DNA of 35,887 nucleotides from DAIDJM01 sp964250215 (GTDB taxonomy: Bacteria > Pseudomonadota > Alphaproteobacteria > Acetobacterales > Acetobacteraceae). Positions 17,099 through 24,945 of this stretch are shown here, one piece after another. The stretch is from the NCBI GenBank assembly GCA_964250215.1, contig CAXUEX010000011.1, positions 1 to 35,887 on the forward strand, in the 5' to 3' direction. How positions within the stretch are numbered: the stretch's first letter is position 1; each line of letters starts with the position of its first letter. Made by a program: the position numbers and the translations under genes. Below the pieces are notes generated by a model that was given only the letters and a program-made list of their open reading frames with translations, searched no databases and was not told the origin of the DNA.

Positions 17099-18142
17099 TC
17101 AGAGCATGAGCGGTCCCTGGTCGATGGGATGGCAGGACGGCGCGAAGAACCACGTTTCAATGGCCCAGCGCGGCCGTGTCAGGTTGGGGCGCGCGCCGGT
17201 GCGGTGCAGCATGAGGTGATCGAACAGCAGCGCGTCGCCCGGCTCGAACACCGGGCTGGCGATCTCCACACCGCCCTCGACAAGGGTTTCGACCAGGCCC
17301 GGGCCCACCGACCAATTGAAAGTGGCGCCATGCGAGCCGGTCTGCAGCACGTAAGGCAAGCGGCGCGCCACAATATCGAGGCCCGCGGCATCGACACCGC
17401 ATGGTGAGAGAGCGAGCCATACGTTGATGGTGCGCACATCCGGGCCGAGGAAGGAGCCGTCTTGATGCCAGTCCGTGCCGGTGTCGATGGGCACGCGGCG
17501 GAGCGTGGATTTTCCGATGGAGAGCGCCGGGCGTTCGCCGAGATGGCCGGCGATGACATCGATGATGCCGCTGTGCTCGAACAGCTCCACCAGGGTTGCC
17601 AACATGCGCGGCGAGTCCGCGGTCCATACGCCGCCGCCGTCCTCCAGAAAGTGCCGGGCATCGGCGATGGCGGTTTCCACGGGGGCGCGGGTGTAAAACG
17701 GGTCTGACGCGGCGGCACCGGAAGCCGCGTAATAGGCATCGCGCGCGGCAAAGGCGCGTTCCACATTTTGGCGCAGCGCCTCGGCCTGGTCTGGCGTGGC
17801 CAGGCCTTTCACCCAAAGCACGCCGTGATGCTCGATGGCGCCGCCCATGATGGCGGATGTCAGCTCGTCCGCCGCAATGGAGGGGATGCCGCGCTCATCC
17901 GGGAACGGGTCTTCGTAGCGCGGCGGCCAGTCGGTGCGGCCCGGGCCCGGTTTGAGCACATCGAACGCCTGCATACGCCAAGCCACCAGCAGTCGCTCCA
18001 GCTCCGGCGACGGCGCGCGGCGATAGCTCTGGACGGCGCTTTTCAACGCGCCGGCGGCGTCACCGGCCCGCAGCTTCCCGGTTACGGCATCGATCACCGC
18101 GGCGAGATCGGGGTTGGCGCCTTGCAGAGGGGTGATGTGCAT
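17099..18142 (-). CDS. PhyH-like Fe(II)/2-oxoglutarate dioxygenase
   Basis: The 347-residue product starts at the ATG at 18142, preceded by GGAG nine bases upstream; a TTG five codons earlier is possible. The iron ligands are visible as WHQDGSFLG (His 226, Asp 228) and FDHLMLHRTG (His 313), followed by RPRWAIETWFF, whose Arg can hold 2-oxoglutarate. The first ~100 residues form a helical extension that ends before the typical HHGVLWVKGLATPDQAEAL. Phytanoyl-CoA-hydroxylase-like enzymes hydroxylate many small molecules, lipids and sugar-linked groups. The co-operon TylF methyltransferase suggests hydroxylation then methylation of the same product, but this is inference. The gene is divergent from the lipoprotein gene, with 170 bp between starts. 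Confidence 0.85.
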   Translation of the reverse strand: MHITPLQGANPDLAAVIDAVTGKLRAGDAAGALKSAVQSYRRAPSPELERLLVAWRMQAFDVLKPGPGRTDWPPRYEDPFPDERGIPSIAADELTSAIMGGAIEHHGVLWVKGLATPDQAEALRQNVERAFAARDAYYAASGAAASDPFYTRAPVETAIADARHFLEDGGGVWTADSPRMLATLVELFEHSGIIDVIAGHLGERPALSIGKSTLRRVPIDTGTDWHQDGSFLGPDVRTINVWLALSPCGVDAAGLDIVARRLPYVLQTGSHGATFNWSVGPGLVETLVEGGVEIASPVFEPGDALLFDHLMLHRTGARPNLTRPRWAIETWFFAPSCHPIDQGPLML

Positions 18143-18312
18143 CGATTGTATCTCCAACTCGCGATCTTGCCGGATTTTACACCCACGGTCATGTGCTTAT
18201 GCCAAGGGCGGGAGGAAGTCGGCCGCGGACGGACATGCCTGCCGCCCACCGAAGTGCCGCGGAGCCGTCTCCCTTGCTTGACAGCGCCGGCGGTTGCACG
18301 CCCTGGTTAGCC

Positions 18313-18669
18313 ATGCGCTCCCATTCGCCCGTTCTGCTGCCGGTGCTTCTGGTTCTGCCGGCGTGCCTGGCCGGGTGCGGCTACACGCCACCACGCTCGA
18401 GCGAACGGCTGGAGGAGCTGGCGAGCTGCCGCAGCCAGGCCAACCGCGTCTATGCGGCGCAAAACCGTGACCAGCTTTCGCAGCGCGATACGTCCTCCGC
18501 CCCGTTCTCGGGCAACACCCTGCCCGTCGATCCCACGCGCGGCCTGTATAGCCGCTACAGCTACGAACAATTGCAGGAAGATTGCCTGAGCGGCGCCGGC
18601 GCACCTTCCAGCACGGGCCCCGAGGCGGCGCCCGCCGCGACGCCGCCGCAACCCACGCCAGCACCCTGA
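18313..18669 (+). CDS. Small lipoprotein, 118 aa
   Basis: The ATG at 18313 begins MRSHSPVLLPVLLVLPACLA followed by GCGYT, a type II signal peptide with lipobox LAGC and Cys 22 as the lipidated residue. The mature part has a helical stretch with two Cys (SCRSQ and EDCLS) and a Pro/Ala-rich tail. The central segment (RVYAAQNRDQLSQRDTSSAP, LYSRYSYEQLQEDCL) resembles small alphaproteobacterial outer-membrane lipoproteins of unknown role. The longer open frame from 18193 would bury the signal peptide and is rejected. It is followed after 10 bp by the RidA gene. Confidence 0.8.
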   Translation: MRSHSPVLLPVLLVLPACLAGCGYTPPRSSERLEELASCRSQANRVYAAQNRDQLSQRDTSSAPFSGNTLPVDPTRGLYSRYSYEQLQEDCLSGAGAPSSTGPEAAPAATPPQPTPAP

Positions 18670-18679
18670 GAGCCTCGCG

Positions 18680-19030
18680 ATGAGCCGCATTCTGCGCACC
18701 GAACCGGCCGCGAATTTCTCGCGCGTTGTGGAGTATCACGGCTTCGTCTTCACGCAGGGGCTGGTCGCGACCAATCCGGAGCAGGATCTGGGCGGCCAGA
18801 CCCGTGACGTGCTGGCGCAGCTCGATGCGGTGCTGGAGCAGCACGGCACCGACAACACGCGGCTGCTGCAGGTTCAGATCTGGCTGGCGCGTATCGCGGA
18901 CCGGGGGGCGTTCAACGAGATCTGGTCGGCGTGGCTGCCGCCCGGCCTGGCGCCGGCTCGCGCGCTGGTTGAAGCGCGACTGGCCGATCCGCGGTTCCTG
19001 GTGGAGATCATGGCAACTGCCGGCAAGTGA
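18680..19030 (+). CDS. RidA family protein (2-iminobutanoate/2-iminopropanoate deaminase-like)
   Basis: The 116-residue product (MSRILRTEPAANFSRVVEYH) has the length and pattern of RidA/YjgF proteins: VFTQGLVA near the start, TRDVLAQLDAVLEQHGTD, WLPPGLAPARALVEARLADP with the conserved Arg, and VEIMATAGK with the conserved Glu at the end. RidA trimers hydrolyse reactive imines made by PLP enzymes. Because Arg and Glu are both kept, catalytic activity is plausible. It is probably co-transcribed with the preceding lipoprotein gene. The possible weak hairpin at 19032-19063 would end this unit. Confidence 0.9.
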   Translation: MSRILRTEPAANFSRVVEYHGFVFTQGLVATNPEQDLGGQTRDVLAQLDAVLEQHGTDNTRLLQVQIWLARIADRGAFNEIWSAWLPPGLAPARALVEARLADPRFLVEIMATAGK

Positions 19031-19031
19031 G

Positions 19032-19063
19032 CGCTACTGCGGCGGTATTTGTTTCTCGTAGCG
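19032..19063 (+). terminator. Weak terminator-like hairpin after the RidA gene
   Basis: CGCTAC (19032-19037) can pair with GTAGCG (19058-19063) and is followed by ATTTATT. The loop is 20 bases, longer than usual, so this is a tentative call from position and pairing alone. Confidence 0.3.
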
Positions 19064-19122
19064 ATTTATTGCCGATACTTAAATCTATGCTTGTGTCGCG
19101 ATGAGCACAGCGTTGCTTGCAT

Positions 19123-19183
19123 AACACGGTTGCGCGCAACACGGTTTCGTGATCGTGTCATCCGGCCGAAATGGGCTTATAAT
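19123..19183 (+). promoter_or_regulatory. Promoter and palindromic operator-like site before the CHAP gene
   Basis: TATAAT lies at 19178-19183 with GTGTCA at 19155-19160, 17 bases upstream, a fair sigma-70-type pair. Further upstream is a perfect 12-base palindrome, GTTGCGCGCAAC (19129-19140), inside two direct copies of AACACGGTT (19123-19131 and 19138-19146). The site would sit around 55 bases before the start point, a common place for an activator. The transcript would have a leader of about 130 bases before the ATG at 19321. Confidence 0.45.
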
Positions 19184-19320
19184 CCTTTAACCCGCCTCCG
19201 TCCACAGGCCGAAACGCGGTAAATGACGGAAATTTTGGGTAAGCACAGGGGAATCGGTTGCCAGCCTCGCGGAAGCCTTGTTACCGATTTTATCCGTTGA
19301 AGACGTCCGGGGCCCGTTGA

Positions 19321-20046
19321 ATGCAAAAAACCAGTCGAAATCTCCTGGTTTATGCCGCCTTTATTTCGCTCTGCTTGCCGTTCTCCACGATCGATGCCGC
19401 CGCCCACGCCAGAAACCGCCACCACCATGGCGTGCAGCGCGCCTATGCCTATGCGCCGCGCGTCATCCAATGCGTGGCGTTCGCAAAATGGGATGCCGGC
19501 ATCGAGCTTTCGGGCAACGCGCGCGACTGGTGGGGCCGCGCCGCCGGGCTCTATGCCCGCGGCCTGCAACCGGAATCGGGCAGCGTGCTGAGCTTCCGGC
19601 CGAATGCGCGCATGCCGCTGGGCCATGTGGCGGTGGTCGCCGACGTGGTGGACGCGCGCACCATCCGGATCGACCAGTCGCACTGGGCCAGCGGCGGCAT
19701 CGCCCGCGATGTCGAGGTGAAGGACGTTTCGGAGAACAACGACTGGTCGGCGGTGCGCGTGCAGCTCGGCCGCGGCGCCGGCTTCGGCAGCATCTACCCG
19801 ACGCACGGCTTCATCTATCCGCGGCCGGACGACCGGCGCGGCATGGTGGTGGCCAGCAACACGCACGCGCCGGTGCCGGTGCTGGATGCCGCGCCGGCCG
19901 ATTTGCGCGGCGGTCGCGCACGCCATGGCGCGGTGGGCGCGGTGGAGGTGGCCGAGGCGATGGCGTCTCCGGCCCGTCCGGTGGTCGGCCTGGACCTCAC
20001 GCTGCCCGGTATCGGCGACGATGCGCCGGACCGCGCCTTCAAGTGA
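19321..20046 (+). CDS. Secreted CHAP domain amidase/peptidase
   Basis: The 241-residue product starts MQKTSRNLLVYAAFISLCLP, a Sec signal peptide with a likely cut after DAAAHA near residue 30. The CHAP domain follows: catalytic Cys in VIQCVAFAKWDAGIELSG (Cys 51), NARDWWGRA, GSVLSFRPNARMPLGHVAVV (His 102) and IRIDQSHWA. The last ~80 residues are a low-complexity Ala/Pro/Gly tail. CHAP enzymes cut peptidoglycan cross-links, so cell-wall remodelling in the periplasm is likely. It has its own promoter region, and it is followed by the hairpin at 20107-20124 and tRNA-Trp. Confidence 0.9.
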   Translation: MQKTSRNLLVYAAFISLCLPFSTIDAAAHARNRHHHGVQRAYAYAPRVIQCVAFAKWDAGIELSGNARDWWGRAAGLYARGLQPESGSVLSFRPNARMPLGHVAVVADVVDARTIRIDQSHWASGGIARDVEVKDVSENNDWSAVRVQLGRGAGFGSIYPTHGFIYPRPDDRRGMVVASNTHAPVPVLDAAPADLRGGRARHGAVGAVEVAEAMASPARPVVGLDLTLPGIGDDAPDRAFK

Positions 20047-20091
20047 CGGTCGCATAAAGGCCCGCGGCGACGGGCGATCGGCAGCGCAACC

Positions 20092-20120
20092 TTGACACCG
20101 CCGGGCCGGCGTTCTTCAAC
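20092..20120 (+). promoter_or_regulatory. Possible promoter for tRNA-Trp/secE/nusG
   Basis: TTGACA at 20092-20097 is a perfect -35 element; 17 bases later TTCAAC (20115-20120) stands at the -10 position with a weak match. This layout (strong -35, GC-poor-match -10, GC-rich after) fits alphaproteobacterial stable-RNA promoters. Confidence 0.45.
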
Positions 20121-20124
20121 GCCG
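20107..20124 (+). terminator. Perfect 7-bp hairpin after the CHAP gene
   Basis: CGGCGTT (20107-20113) pairs exactly with AACGCCG (20118-20124) around a CTTC loop. It could end transcription of the CHAP gene, although no T run follows, and it overlaps the proposed -10 element of the tRNA promoter. Confidence 0.35.
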
Positions 20125-20162
20125 TCTCCGGGCGCGGGTCGCGCCCCGCGCGGGCGCGCCGC

Positions 20163-20239
20163 AGGGGTGTAGCTCAATTGGCTAGAGCGCCGGTCTCCAA
20201 AACCGGAGGCTGGGGGTTCGAGACCCTCCACCCCTGCCA
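20163..20239 (+). tRNA. tRNA-Trp (anticodon CCA)
   Basis: A full cloverleaf can be drawn. The acceptor stem AGGGGTG (20163-20169) pairs with CACCCCT (20229-20235); then come discriminator G and an encoded CCA (20237-20239). The D arm has AGCTCAATTGGCTAGAGC, the anticodon stem has CCGGT/ACCGG around CTCCAAA with anticodon CCA, and the T arm carries GGTTCGAGACC. Its place directly before secE-nusG is the conserved order in many Proteobacteria. Confidence 0.97.
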
Positions 20240-20267
20240 GCCCCCCTGTTTGTTCGAGGTTCCGTAC

Positions 20268-20465
20268 TTGGCAATCGTGTCCCCGTTCCGGTTCCTGCGC
20301 GAAGTGCGCGGCGAAGTGGCAAAAGTTACCTGGCCCGGCCGGCGCGAAACGCTGGTGACCACCGCCATGGTGCTGGTGATGGCCAGCTTCACCGCGCTGT
20401 TCTTTCTGCTGGTGGATCAGGTGATCGGCTTCTTTGTGCGCGCCGCCTTCAGCGGCAGCGTGTAG
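20268..20465 (+). CDS. secE: Preprotein translocase subunit SecE
   Basis: The 65-residue product starts at the TTG at 20268, which has GAGG 8 bases upstream; a GTG three codons on is the alternative. SecE clamps SecY in the inner-membrane translocon. The family pattern is clear: FRFLREVRGEVAKVTWPGRR, then one membrane helix (TTAMVLVMASFTALFFLLVD) and a short amphipathic end. The single-span short form is normal for Alphaproteobacteria. It is followed after 12 bp by nusG. Confidence 0.93.
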   Translation: MAIVSPFRFLREVRGEVAKVTWPGRRETLVTTAMVLVMASFTALFFLLVDQVIGFFVRAAFSGSV

Positions 20466-20477
20466 GGGGCGCGGAGC

Positions 20478-21008
20478 ATGGCAATGCGCTGGTACGTCGT
20501 GCATGTATATTCCGGCTTCGAGAAGAAGATCGCGGCCGGCATCAAGGAGCAGGCGGCCCAGAAGGGGCTGGCCGACCATTTCGAGGACGTTCTGGTGCCG
20601 GCCGAGGAAGTGGTGGAGGTGCGGCGCGGCCAGAAGATCAATTCCGAGCGGAAATTCTTCCCCGGCTACGTGCTGGTGAAGATGGAACTCACCGACGACG
20701 CCTGGCACCTGGTGAAGAACACGCCAAAAGTCACCGGCTTTCTCGGCACCAAGATGCGGCCGACGCCGATTTCCGATGCCGAGGCCGAGCGCATCATGAA
20801 GCAGACGCAGGAGGGCGTGGAGCATCCGCGGCCTTCGATCCTGTTCGAGGTGGGCGAGCAGGTGCGCGTGGCCGACGGCCCGTTCACGAGCTTCAACGGC
20901 ACCGTGGAGGAGATCGACGAGGAGCGCGGCCGCGTGAAGGTTTCGGTTTCGATCTTCGGCCGCTCGACGCCGGTGGAGCTGGAATATACGCAGGTGGAGA
21001 AGCTGTGA
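20478..21008 (+). CDS. nusG: Transcription termination/antitermination protein NusG
   Basis: The 176-residue product begins MAMRWYVVHVYSGFEKKIAA, the classical NGN domain start. It continues with LVPAEEVVEVRRGQKINSER, KFFPGYVLVKM and VTGFLGTK. The C-terminal KOW domain is visible as FEVGEQVRVADGPFTSFNG. Length and both domains are standard. NusG binds RNA polymerase and links it to Rho or to the ribosome. The usual next genes (rplK, rplA, rplJ, rplL, rpoB) are missing here; an 82-bp repeat-rich spacer and an acyl-CoA synthetase gene follow instead. Confidence 0.97.
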   Translation: MAMRWYVVHVYSGFEKKIAAGIKEQAAQKGLADHFEDVLVPAEEVVEVRRGQKINSERKFFPGYVLVKMELTDDAWHLVKNTPKVTGFLGTKMRPTPISDAEAERIMKQTQEGVEHPRPSILFEVGEQVRVADGPFTSFNGTVEEIDEERGRVKVSVSIFGRSTPVELEYTQVEKL

Positions 21009-21013
21009 AGCCG

Positions 21014-21081
21014 TTGCCAGTTTTCAGTTTTCAGTTGCCAGGGCGTTCTGGCTGTTCTGGAAGCTGGAAGCTAAGAACTGG
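21014..21081. repeat. Micro-repeats behind nusG
   Basis: Four 7-base units follow one another (TTGCCAG, TTTTCAG, TTTTCAG, TTGCCAG), then GTTCTGG occurs twice, then AAGCTGG/AAGCTAAG, then AACTGG. The outer ends (CCAGTTTTCAG and CTAAGAACTGG) are near-inverted copies, and GCCAG/CTGGC forms a small inner stem. The whole stretch could fold, but no T run follows. This kind of TTCCAG/AACTGAAA micro-repeat is seen between genes in several genomes. Confidence 0.6.
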
Positions 21082-21090
21082 AAAAGGCGC

Positions 21091-22674
21091 TTGAGCGCTT
21101 ACGAGTACCCGCTGCTCATCAAGCAGCTTCTGATCACGCCGCTGCGGCAGTTTGCGGAGCAGGAGATCGTCTATCGCGATCGGCTGCGGCTGAGCTATCG
21201 CGAATTCGGCCAGCGGGTCGCGCGGCTGGGCAGCGGGCTGGCGGCGACGGGCGTGGGGTCGGGCAGCACGGTGGCAGTGATGGACTGGGACAGCCACCGC
21301 TATCTGGAATGTTTTTTTGCCGTGCCGATGCTGGGCGCGGTGCTGCAGACCGTGAACATCCGGCTCTCGCCCGAGCAAATTCTCTACACGCTCAATCACG
21401 CGCGCGCCGATGTGGTGCTGTGCAACACGGAATTCCTGCCGTTGCTGGCGGCGCTGCGGCCGCAACTGCAAACCGCGCGGCAATTCGTGTGCCTGGACGA
21501 TGACGGAAACGTGCCGAACGGGTTCGATTGGGACGGCGAGTACGAGGCGCTTCTGGAAGCCGGCGATCCGGCGCATGAGTTCCCCGATTTCGACGAGAAC
21601 ACTCGCGCCACCACGTTCTACACCACCGGCACCACCGGGCTGCCGAAAGGCGTGTTCTATTCGCACCGGCAGATCGTGCTGCACACGCTATGCCTGCTGG
21701 GCATCGTGCCGCTCGGGCCGCGCGACGTGTACATGCCGATCACGCCGATGTTCCATGTGCACGCCTGGGGCAATCCGTATGGCGCGATCCTGCGCGGCAT
21801 CAAGCAGGTGTATCCGGGACGCTATTCGCCGGAGCTGCTGGTGCGGCTGTTCCGCGAGGAGCGGGTGACTTTCTCGCATTGCGTGCCCACCATCCTGCGC
21901 ATGTTCATGGATGCGGCGCGCGATGCCGATTTGCGCGGCTGGCGCGTGGTGATCGGCGGCTCGGCGCTGCCGCGCGCGCTGGCGCGTGAGGCGCTGCAGC
22001 GCGGCGTGGATATCTGCGCCGGCTACGGCATGTCGGAGACCGGGCCGATGGCAACGCTGGCGACGCTGAAGCCGGAACTGGAGGATGGCGGCGAGACGGA
22101 GCTCACCTACCGCTGCCGCGCCGGGCGGCCGGTGCCGCTGATGGATCTGCGCATCGTGGATGAACAGATGCGCGAATTGCCGGCCGATGGCGTGAGCACG
22201 GGCGAGGTGGTGATGCGCGCGCCCTGGCTCACGCAGGGCTATCTGCACAATCCGGAAGGCAGTGCGGAACTGTGGCGCGGCGGCTGGCTGCATACCGGCG
22301 ACATCGGTTGCCTCGATAGCCACGGCTTTCTGCAAATCACCGACCGCATCAAGGACGTGGTGAAAACCGGCGGCGAATGGGTATCGAGCCTGGATCTGGA
22401 GGATATCCTCGCGGAGCACGAAACCGTGGCGGAAGTGGCGGTGATCGGCATCAAGGATGCGCGCTGGGGCGAGCGACCGATGGCGATCGTGGTGCTGCGC
22501 GAGACGGCCCTGGCCGATGCGGCAGGCTTGCGCGCGCATGTGATGGCGCGGGTGGAGCAAGGCACCATTTCGAAATACGCTGTGCCCGAGCGCGTGGAGT
22601 TCGTCGCGGCGATCCCGCGCACCAGCGTGGGCAAGCTCGACAAGAAGCTGTTGCGGTCCCGGTTCGGAGGCTGA
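21091..22674 (+). CDS. Acyl-CoA synthetase (AMP-forming, fatty-acid ligase type)
   Basis: The 527-residue product starts at the TTG at 21091 (LSAYEYPLLIKQLLITPLRQ). All adenylate-forming enzyme motifs are present: P-loop TTFYTTGTTGLPKGVFYSH, ICAGYGMSETGPMATL, GWLHTGDIGCLDSHGFLQIT, DRIKDVVKTGGEWVSSLDLE, and the C-terminal catalytic Lys in PRTSVGKLDKKLLR. The overall pattern fits medium/long-chain fatty acid-CoA ligases of the AlkK/LcfB type. It converts a carboxylic acid with ATP and CoA into acyl-CoA in the cytosol. The SGNH hydrolase gene starts 2 bp after its stop, so a released fatty acid may be its substrate (inference). Confidence 0.9.
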   Translation: MSAYEYPLLIKQLLITPLRQFAEQEIVYRDRLRLSYREFGQRVARLGSGLAATGVGSGSTVAVMDWDSHRYLECFFAVPMLGAVLQTVNIRLSPEQILYTLNHARADVVLCNTEFLPLLAALRPQLQTARQFVCLDDDGNVPNGFDWDGEYEALLEAGDPAHEFPDFDENTRATTFYTTGTTGLPKGVFYSHRQIVLHTLCLLGIVPLGPRDVYMPITPMFHVHAWGNPYGAILRGIKQVYPGRYSPELLVRLFREERVTFSHCVPTILRMFMDAARDADLRGWRVVIGGSALPRALAREALQRGVDICAGYGMSETGPMATLATLKPELEDGGETELTYRCRAGRPVPLMDLRIVDEQMRELPADGVSTGEVVMRAPWLTQGYLHNPEGSAELWRGGWLHTGDIGCLDSHGFLQITDRIKDVVKTGGEWVSSLDLEDILAEHETVAEVAVIGIKDARWGERPMAIVVLRETALADAAGLRAHVMARVEQGTISKYAVPERVEFVAAIPRTSVGKLDKKLLRSRFGG

Positions 22675-22676
22675 GC

Positions 22677-23426
22677 GTGCGGCAGAGGCTCGCCCTGCTG
22701 GCGGCGGCCGCGATGCTGGCCGGTGCTGCGCCCGAGGAGAGCTGTCCGCCGAATGGTAGCATTCCGGTGCCGTTGCTGCCGCACACGCGCGCGGCCCTGG
22801 CCACCAACCAGCCGATCGTGATTGTGGCACTGGGTTCCTCCTCCACCCGCGGCTGGATGGCCAAGGATGTTTCGCATTCGTATCCGGCGGTGCTGCAGCG
22901 GCTGCTGAACGACGAGGTGCCAAAGGCCGCGATTTCGGTGATCAATCGCGGCATCGGCGGCCAGGACGCGCCGGAGGAGCTGGGCCGGCTGGATCAGGAC
23001 GTGCTGGCGATCCGGCCATATCTCGTGATCTGGCAGGTGGGCGCGAACGGCGCGCTGCGCGGCGCGGCGCCGGACATGTTCAAGCGCCTGATTTTGGAAG
23101 GCATCCGCAAGATCAAGGCCGCGGGCGCCGACATCATATTGATGGACAACCAACGCTCGCCGCGCATTCTGGCCGCTTCGGATCACGCGGCTGTGGAAGC
23201 GACGCTGCGGCAGGTGGCGCAGAGCGCCGGGGTGAATTTGTTTTCGCGCGGCGCGCTGATGGACCGTTGGGCCGAAACGGGCGCGCCGAACGAGGATTTC
23301 GTTGCGCCCGACGGGCTGCACATGAACACGCGCGGCTACGATTGCCTGGCGCAGGCGCTGGGCGGCAGCATATCGACGGCGCTGCGGCAACCGATCGTGC
23401 AACAGCGGGACAAGCCGAATGGATGA
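22677..23426 (+). CDS. Secreted SGNH/GDSL hydrolase
   Basis: The 249-residue product uses the GTG at 22677, two bases after the ligase stop. A signal peptide is visible (MRQRLALLAAAAMLAGAAPE). SGNH blocks: IVIVALGSSSTRGWMA (block I, Ser near 54-56), SVINRGIGGQDA (block II), VIWQVGANGALRG (block III, Asn) and APDGLHMNTRGYD (block V, Asp 212 and His 215). These four blocks define a complete active site, so an esterase, deacetylase or lipase outside the cytoplasm is likely. Its last 8 bases overlap the start of the ppx gene, a sign of tight co-translation. Confidence 0.88.
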   Translation: MRQRLALLAAAAMLAGAAPEESCPPNGSIPVPLLPHTRAALATNQPIVIVALGSSSTRGWMAKDVSHSYPAVLQRLLNDEVPKAAISVINRGIGGQDAPEELGRLDQDVLAIRPYLVIWQVGANGALRGAAPDMFKRLILEGIRKIKAAGADIILMDNQRSPRILAASDHAAVEATLRQVAQSAGVNLFSRGALMDRWAETGAPNEDFVAPDGLHMNTRGYDCLAQALGGSISTALRQPIVQQRDKPNG

Positions 23427-24933
23427 GGGCAACGCCGCGACGCATGGCGCGGGCGCGGCGCGCGCAATGGGCCGGCGCTCGGCCGTGGTGGACCTCGGGT
23501 CGAATTCGGTGCGGCTTGTGGTGTTCGACGGCGTGGGCCGCAACCCGGCGATCATTTTCAACGAAAAAGCCGTGCTGCGGCTGGGCCGGTCGCTGCACCA
23601 GACCGGGCGGCTGAACGAGGAAGGGCTGGATCAGGCATTGACGGTGCTGGGACGCTATCATGCGCTGGCGGCGGCGATGGACGCGCGGCCGTTCGAGGCG
23701 CTGGCCACCGCGGCGGTGCGCGATGCGAGCAACGGCCCGGAATTCATCGCCACCCTGCGCGACCGGCTGCCCGGCATGACCGTGCGCATTCTTACCGGCG
23801 AGCAGGAGGCGCGATATTCCGCTTCCGGATTGTTGTGTGGTATCCCGCGCGCCGACGGCATCCTGGCCGATATCGGCGGCGGATCGATGGAAGTGGTGCG
23901 GCTGAGCCAGGGCACGATCGGTGGCGCGCAAACGCTGAAGTTGGGCGTGCTGCGGTTGGCGGACCGCGCGGCCGGCGATCCGGTGCGGGCGCGCGCGATC
24001 GCCGAGGAGGCGCTGCAGGGCGTGGATTGGATCGGCGAGGCGACGGGGCGCGACCTGTATCTCGTGGGTGGCGCCTGGCGGGCGCTGGCGCGCATCCACA
24101 TGGAGCAGACCGGCTATCCGCTGACCATCGTGCACCATTACACGCTGGAACGCGAAGAGGCGCGGGACCTGGCCGGCGTGATCGGCAACGCCAACCGCCG
24201 CGCGCTGGAGCGGCTGCCGGGCGTATCCCGCCGGCGTATCGACGACATGCCGTTCGCGGCCGTGGTGCTGCGCCGCTTGCTGCGGGCGACGGGCGCGCGG
24301 CGCGTGGTGTTTTCCGCTTCGGGCCTGCGCGAGGGTTGGTATGCGCACAACGTGGCCGAAGCCGAAGCCGGCGATCCACTGCTGGCGGAGGCGCGCGAAA
24401 TGGCGGTGACGTATGGCCGCAGCCCGGCGCTGCCGCCCGCCTTGCTGGAGTGGACGGCGAAACTGTTCGGTGAGGAAACCGGGGAGGCCGCACGGCTGCG
24501 CGAGGCGGCTTGCTGGATGAGCGATATCGGCAGCCGCGACCATCCGGAATACCGCGCGGAGCAGGCCTTTTTGCGCGTGCTGCGCCAGCCCGGCATCGCC
24601 ATGGACCACCACGCGCGCGCTTCCCTGGCGCTGACGCTGGCGCTGCGTTACGATGCCGAACCGGACATGCCGTTTTTGAACACCGCGCGCATGTTGCTGA
24701 ACATCGGTAGCCTGCGCCGGGCCGAGATCTTGGGAACGGCGCTCCGGCTGGCCTACACGCTTTCCGGCGGCACGGCGGAGCTGCTTTCGGGCACTTCGGT
24801 GCGGCGCGAAAACGGGCGGCTGGTGCTGCGGCTTTCGCGCGAAGGCGGCGTGTTCGCCGGCGATTCGGTGACGCGGCGGCTGGAGCGGCTGGCGCAAGCC
24901 TTGGGCTTGGAGGCGGCGACGGAAACGGTTTAA
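23419..24933 (+). CDS. ppx: Exopolyphosphatase/guanosine pentaphosphatase (Ppx/GppA)
   Basis: The 504-residue product (MDEGNAATHGAGAARAMGRR) carries the actin-like ATPase fold of Ppx/GppA. The phosphate motif is VVDLGSNSVRLVVFDG (25-32 core), with ATAAVRDASNG and LTGEQEARYSASG following. Motif 2 is GILADIGGGSMEVVRLSQG, and later comes a helical HD-like C-terminal half. The length agrees with the long alphaproteobacterial form. It cuts inorganic polyphosphate or pppGpp and so takes part in stress signalling. In many Alphaproteobacteria the next gene is rlmE; here a DNA methylase gene starts 12 bp on. Confidence 0.93.
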   Translation: MDEGNAATHGAGAARAMGRRSAVVDLGSNSVRLVVFDGVGRNPAIIFNEKAVLRLGRSLHQTGRLNEEGLDQALTVLGRYHALAAAMDARPFEALATAAVRDASNGPEFIATLRDRLPGMTVRILTGEQEARYSASGLLCGIPRADGILADIGGGSMEVVRLSQGTIGGAQTLKLGVLRLADRAAGDPVRARAIAEEALQGVDWIGEATGRDLYLVGGAWRALARIHMEQTGYPLTIVHHYTLEREEARDLAGVIGNANRRALERLPGVSRRRIDDMPFAAVVLRRLLRATGARRVVFSASGLREGWYAHNVAEAEAGDPLLAEAREMAVTYGRSPALPPALLEWTAKLFGEETGEAARLREAACWMSDIGSRDHPEYRAEQAFLRVLRQPGIAMDHHARASLALTLALRYDAEPDMPFLNTARMLLNIGSLRRAEILGTALRLAYTLSGGTAELLSGTSVRRENGRLVLRLSREGGVFAGDSVTRRLERLAQALGLEAATETV

Positions 24934-24945
24934 GCTCGCCATCCG

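Noticed and set aside
20178..20267. Longer N-terminus of SecE (start at 20178)
   Set aside because: That start lies within the tRNA-Trp gene; the TTG at 20268 has a ribosome binding site and gives the normal SecE length.
21688..22923. 411-codon open frame on the - strand
   Set aside because: Antisense to the acyl-CoA synthetase gene; no recognisable motif.
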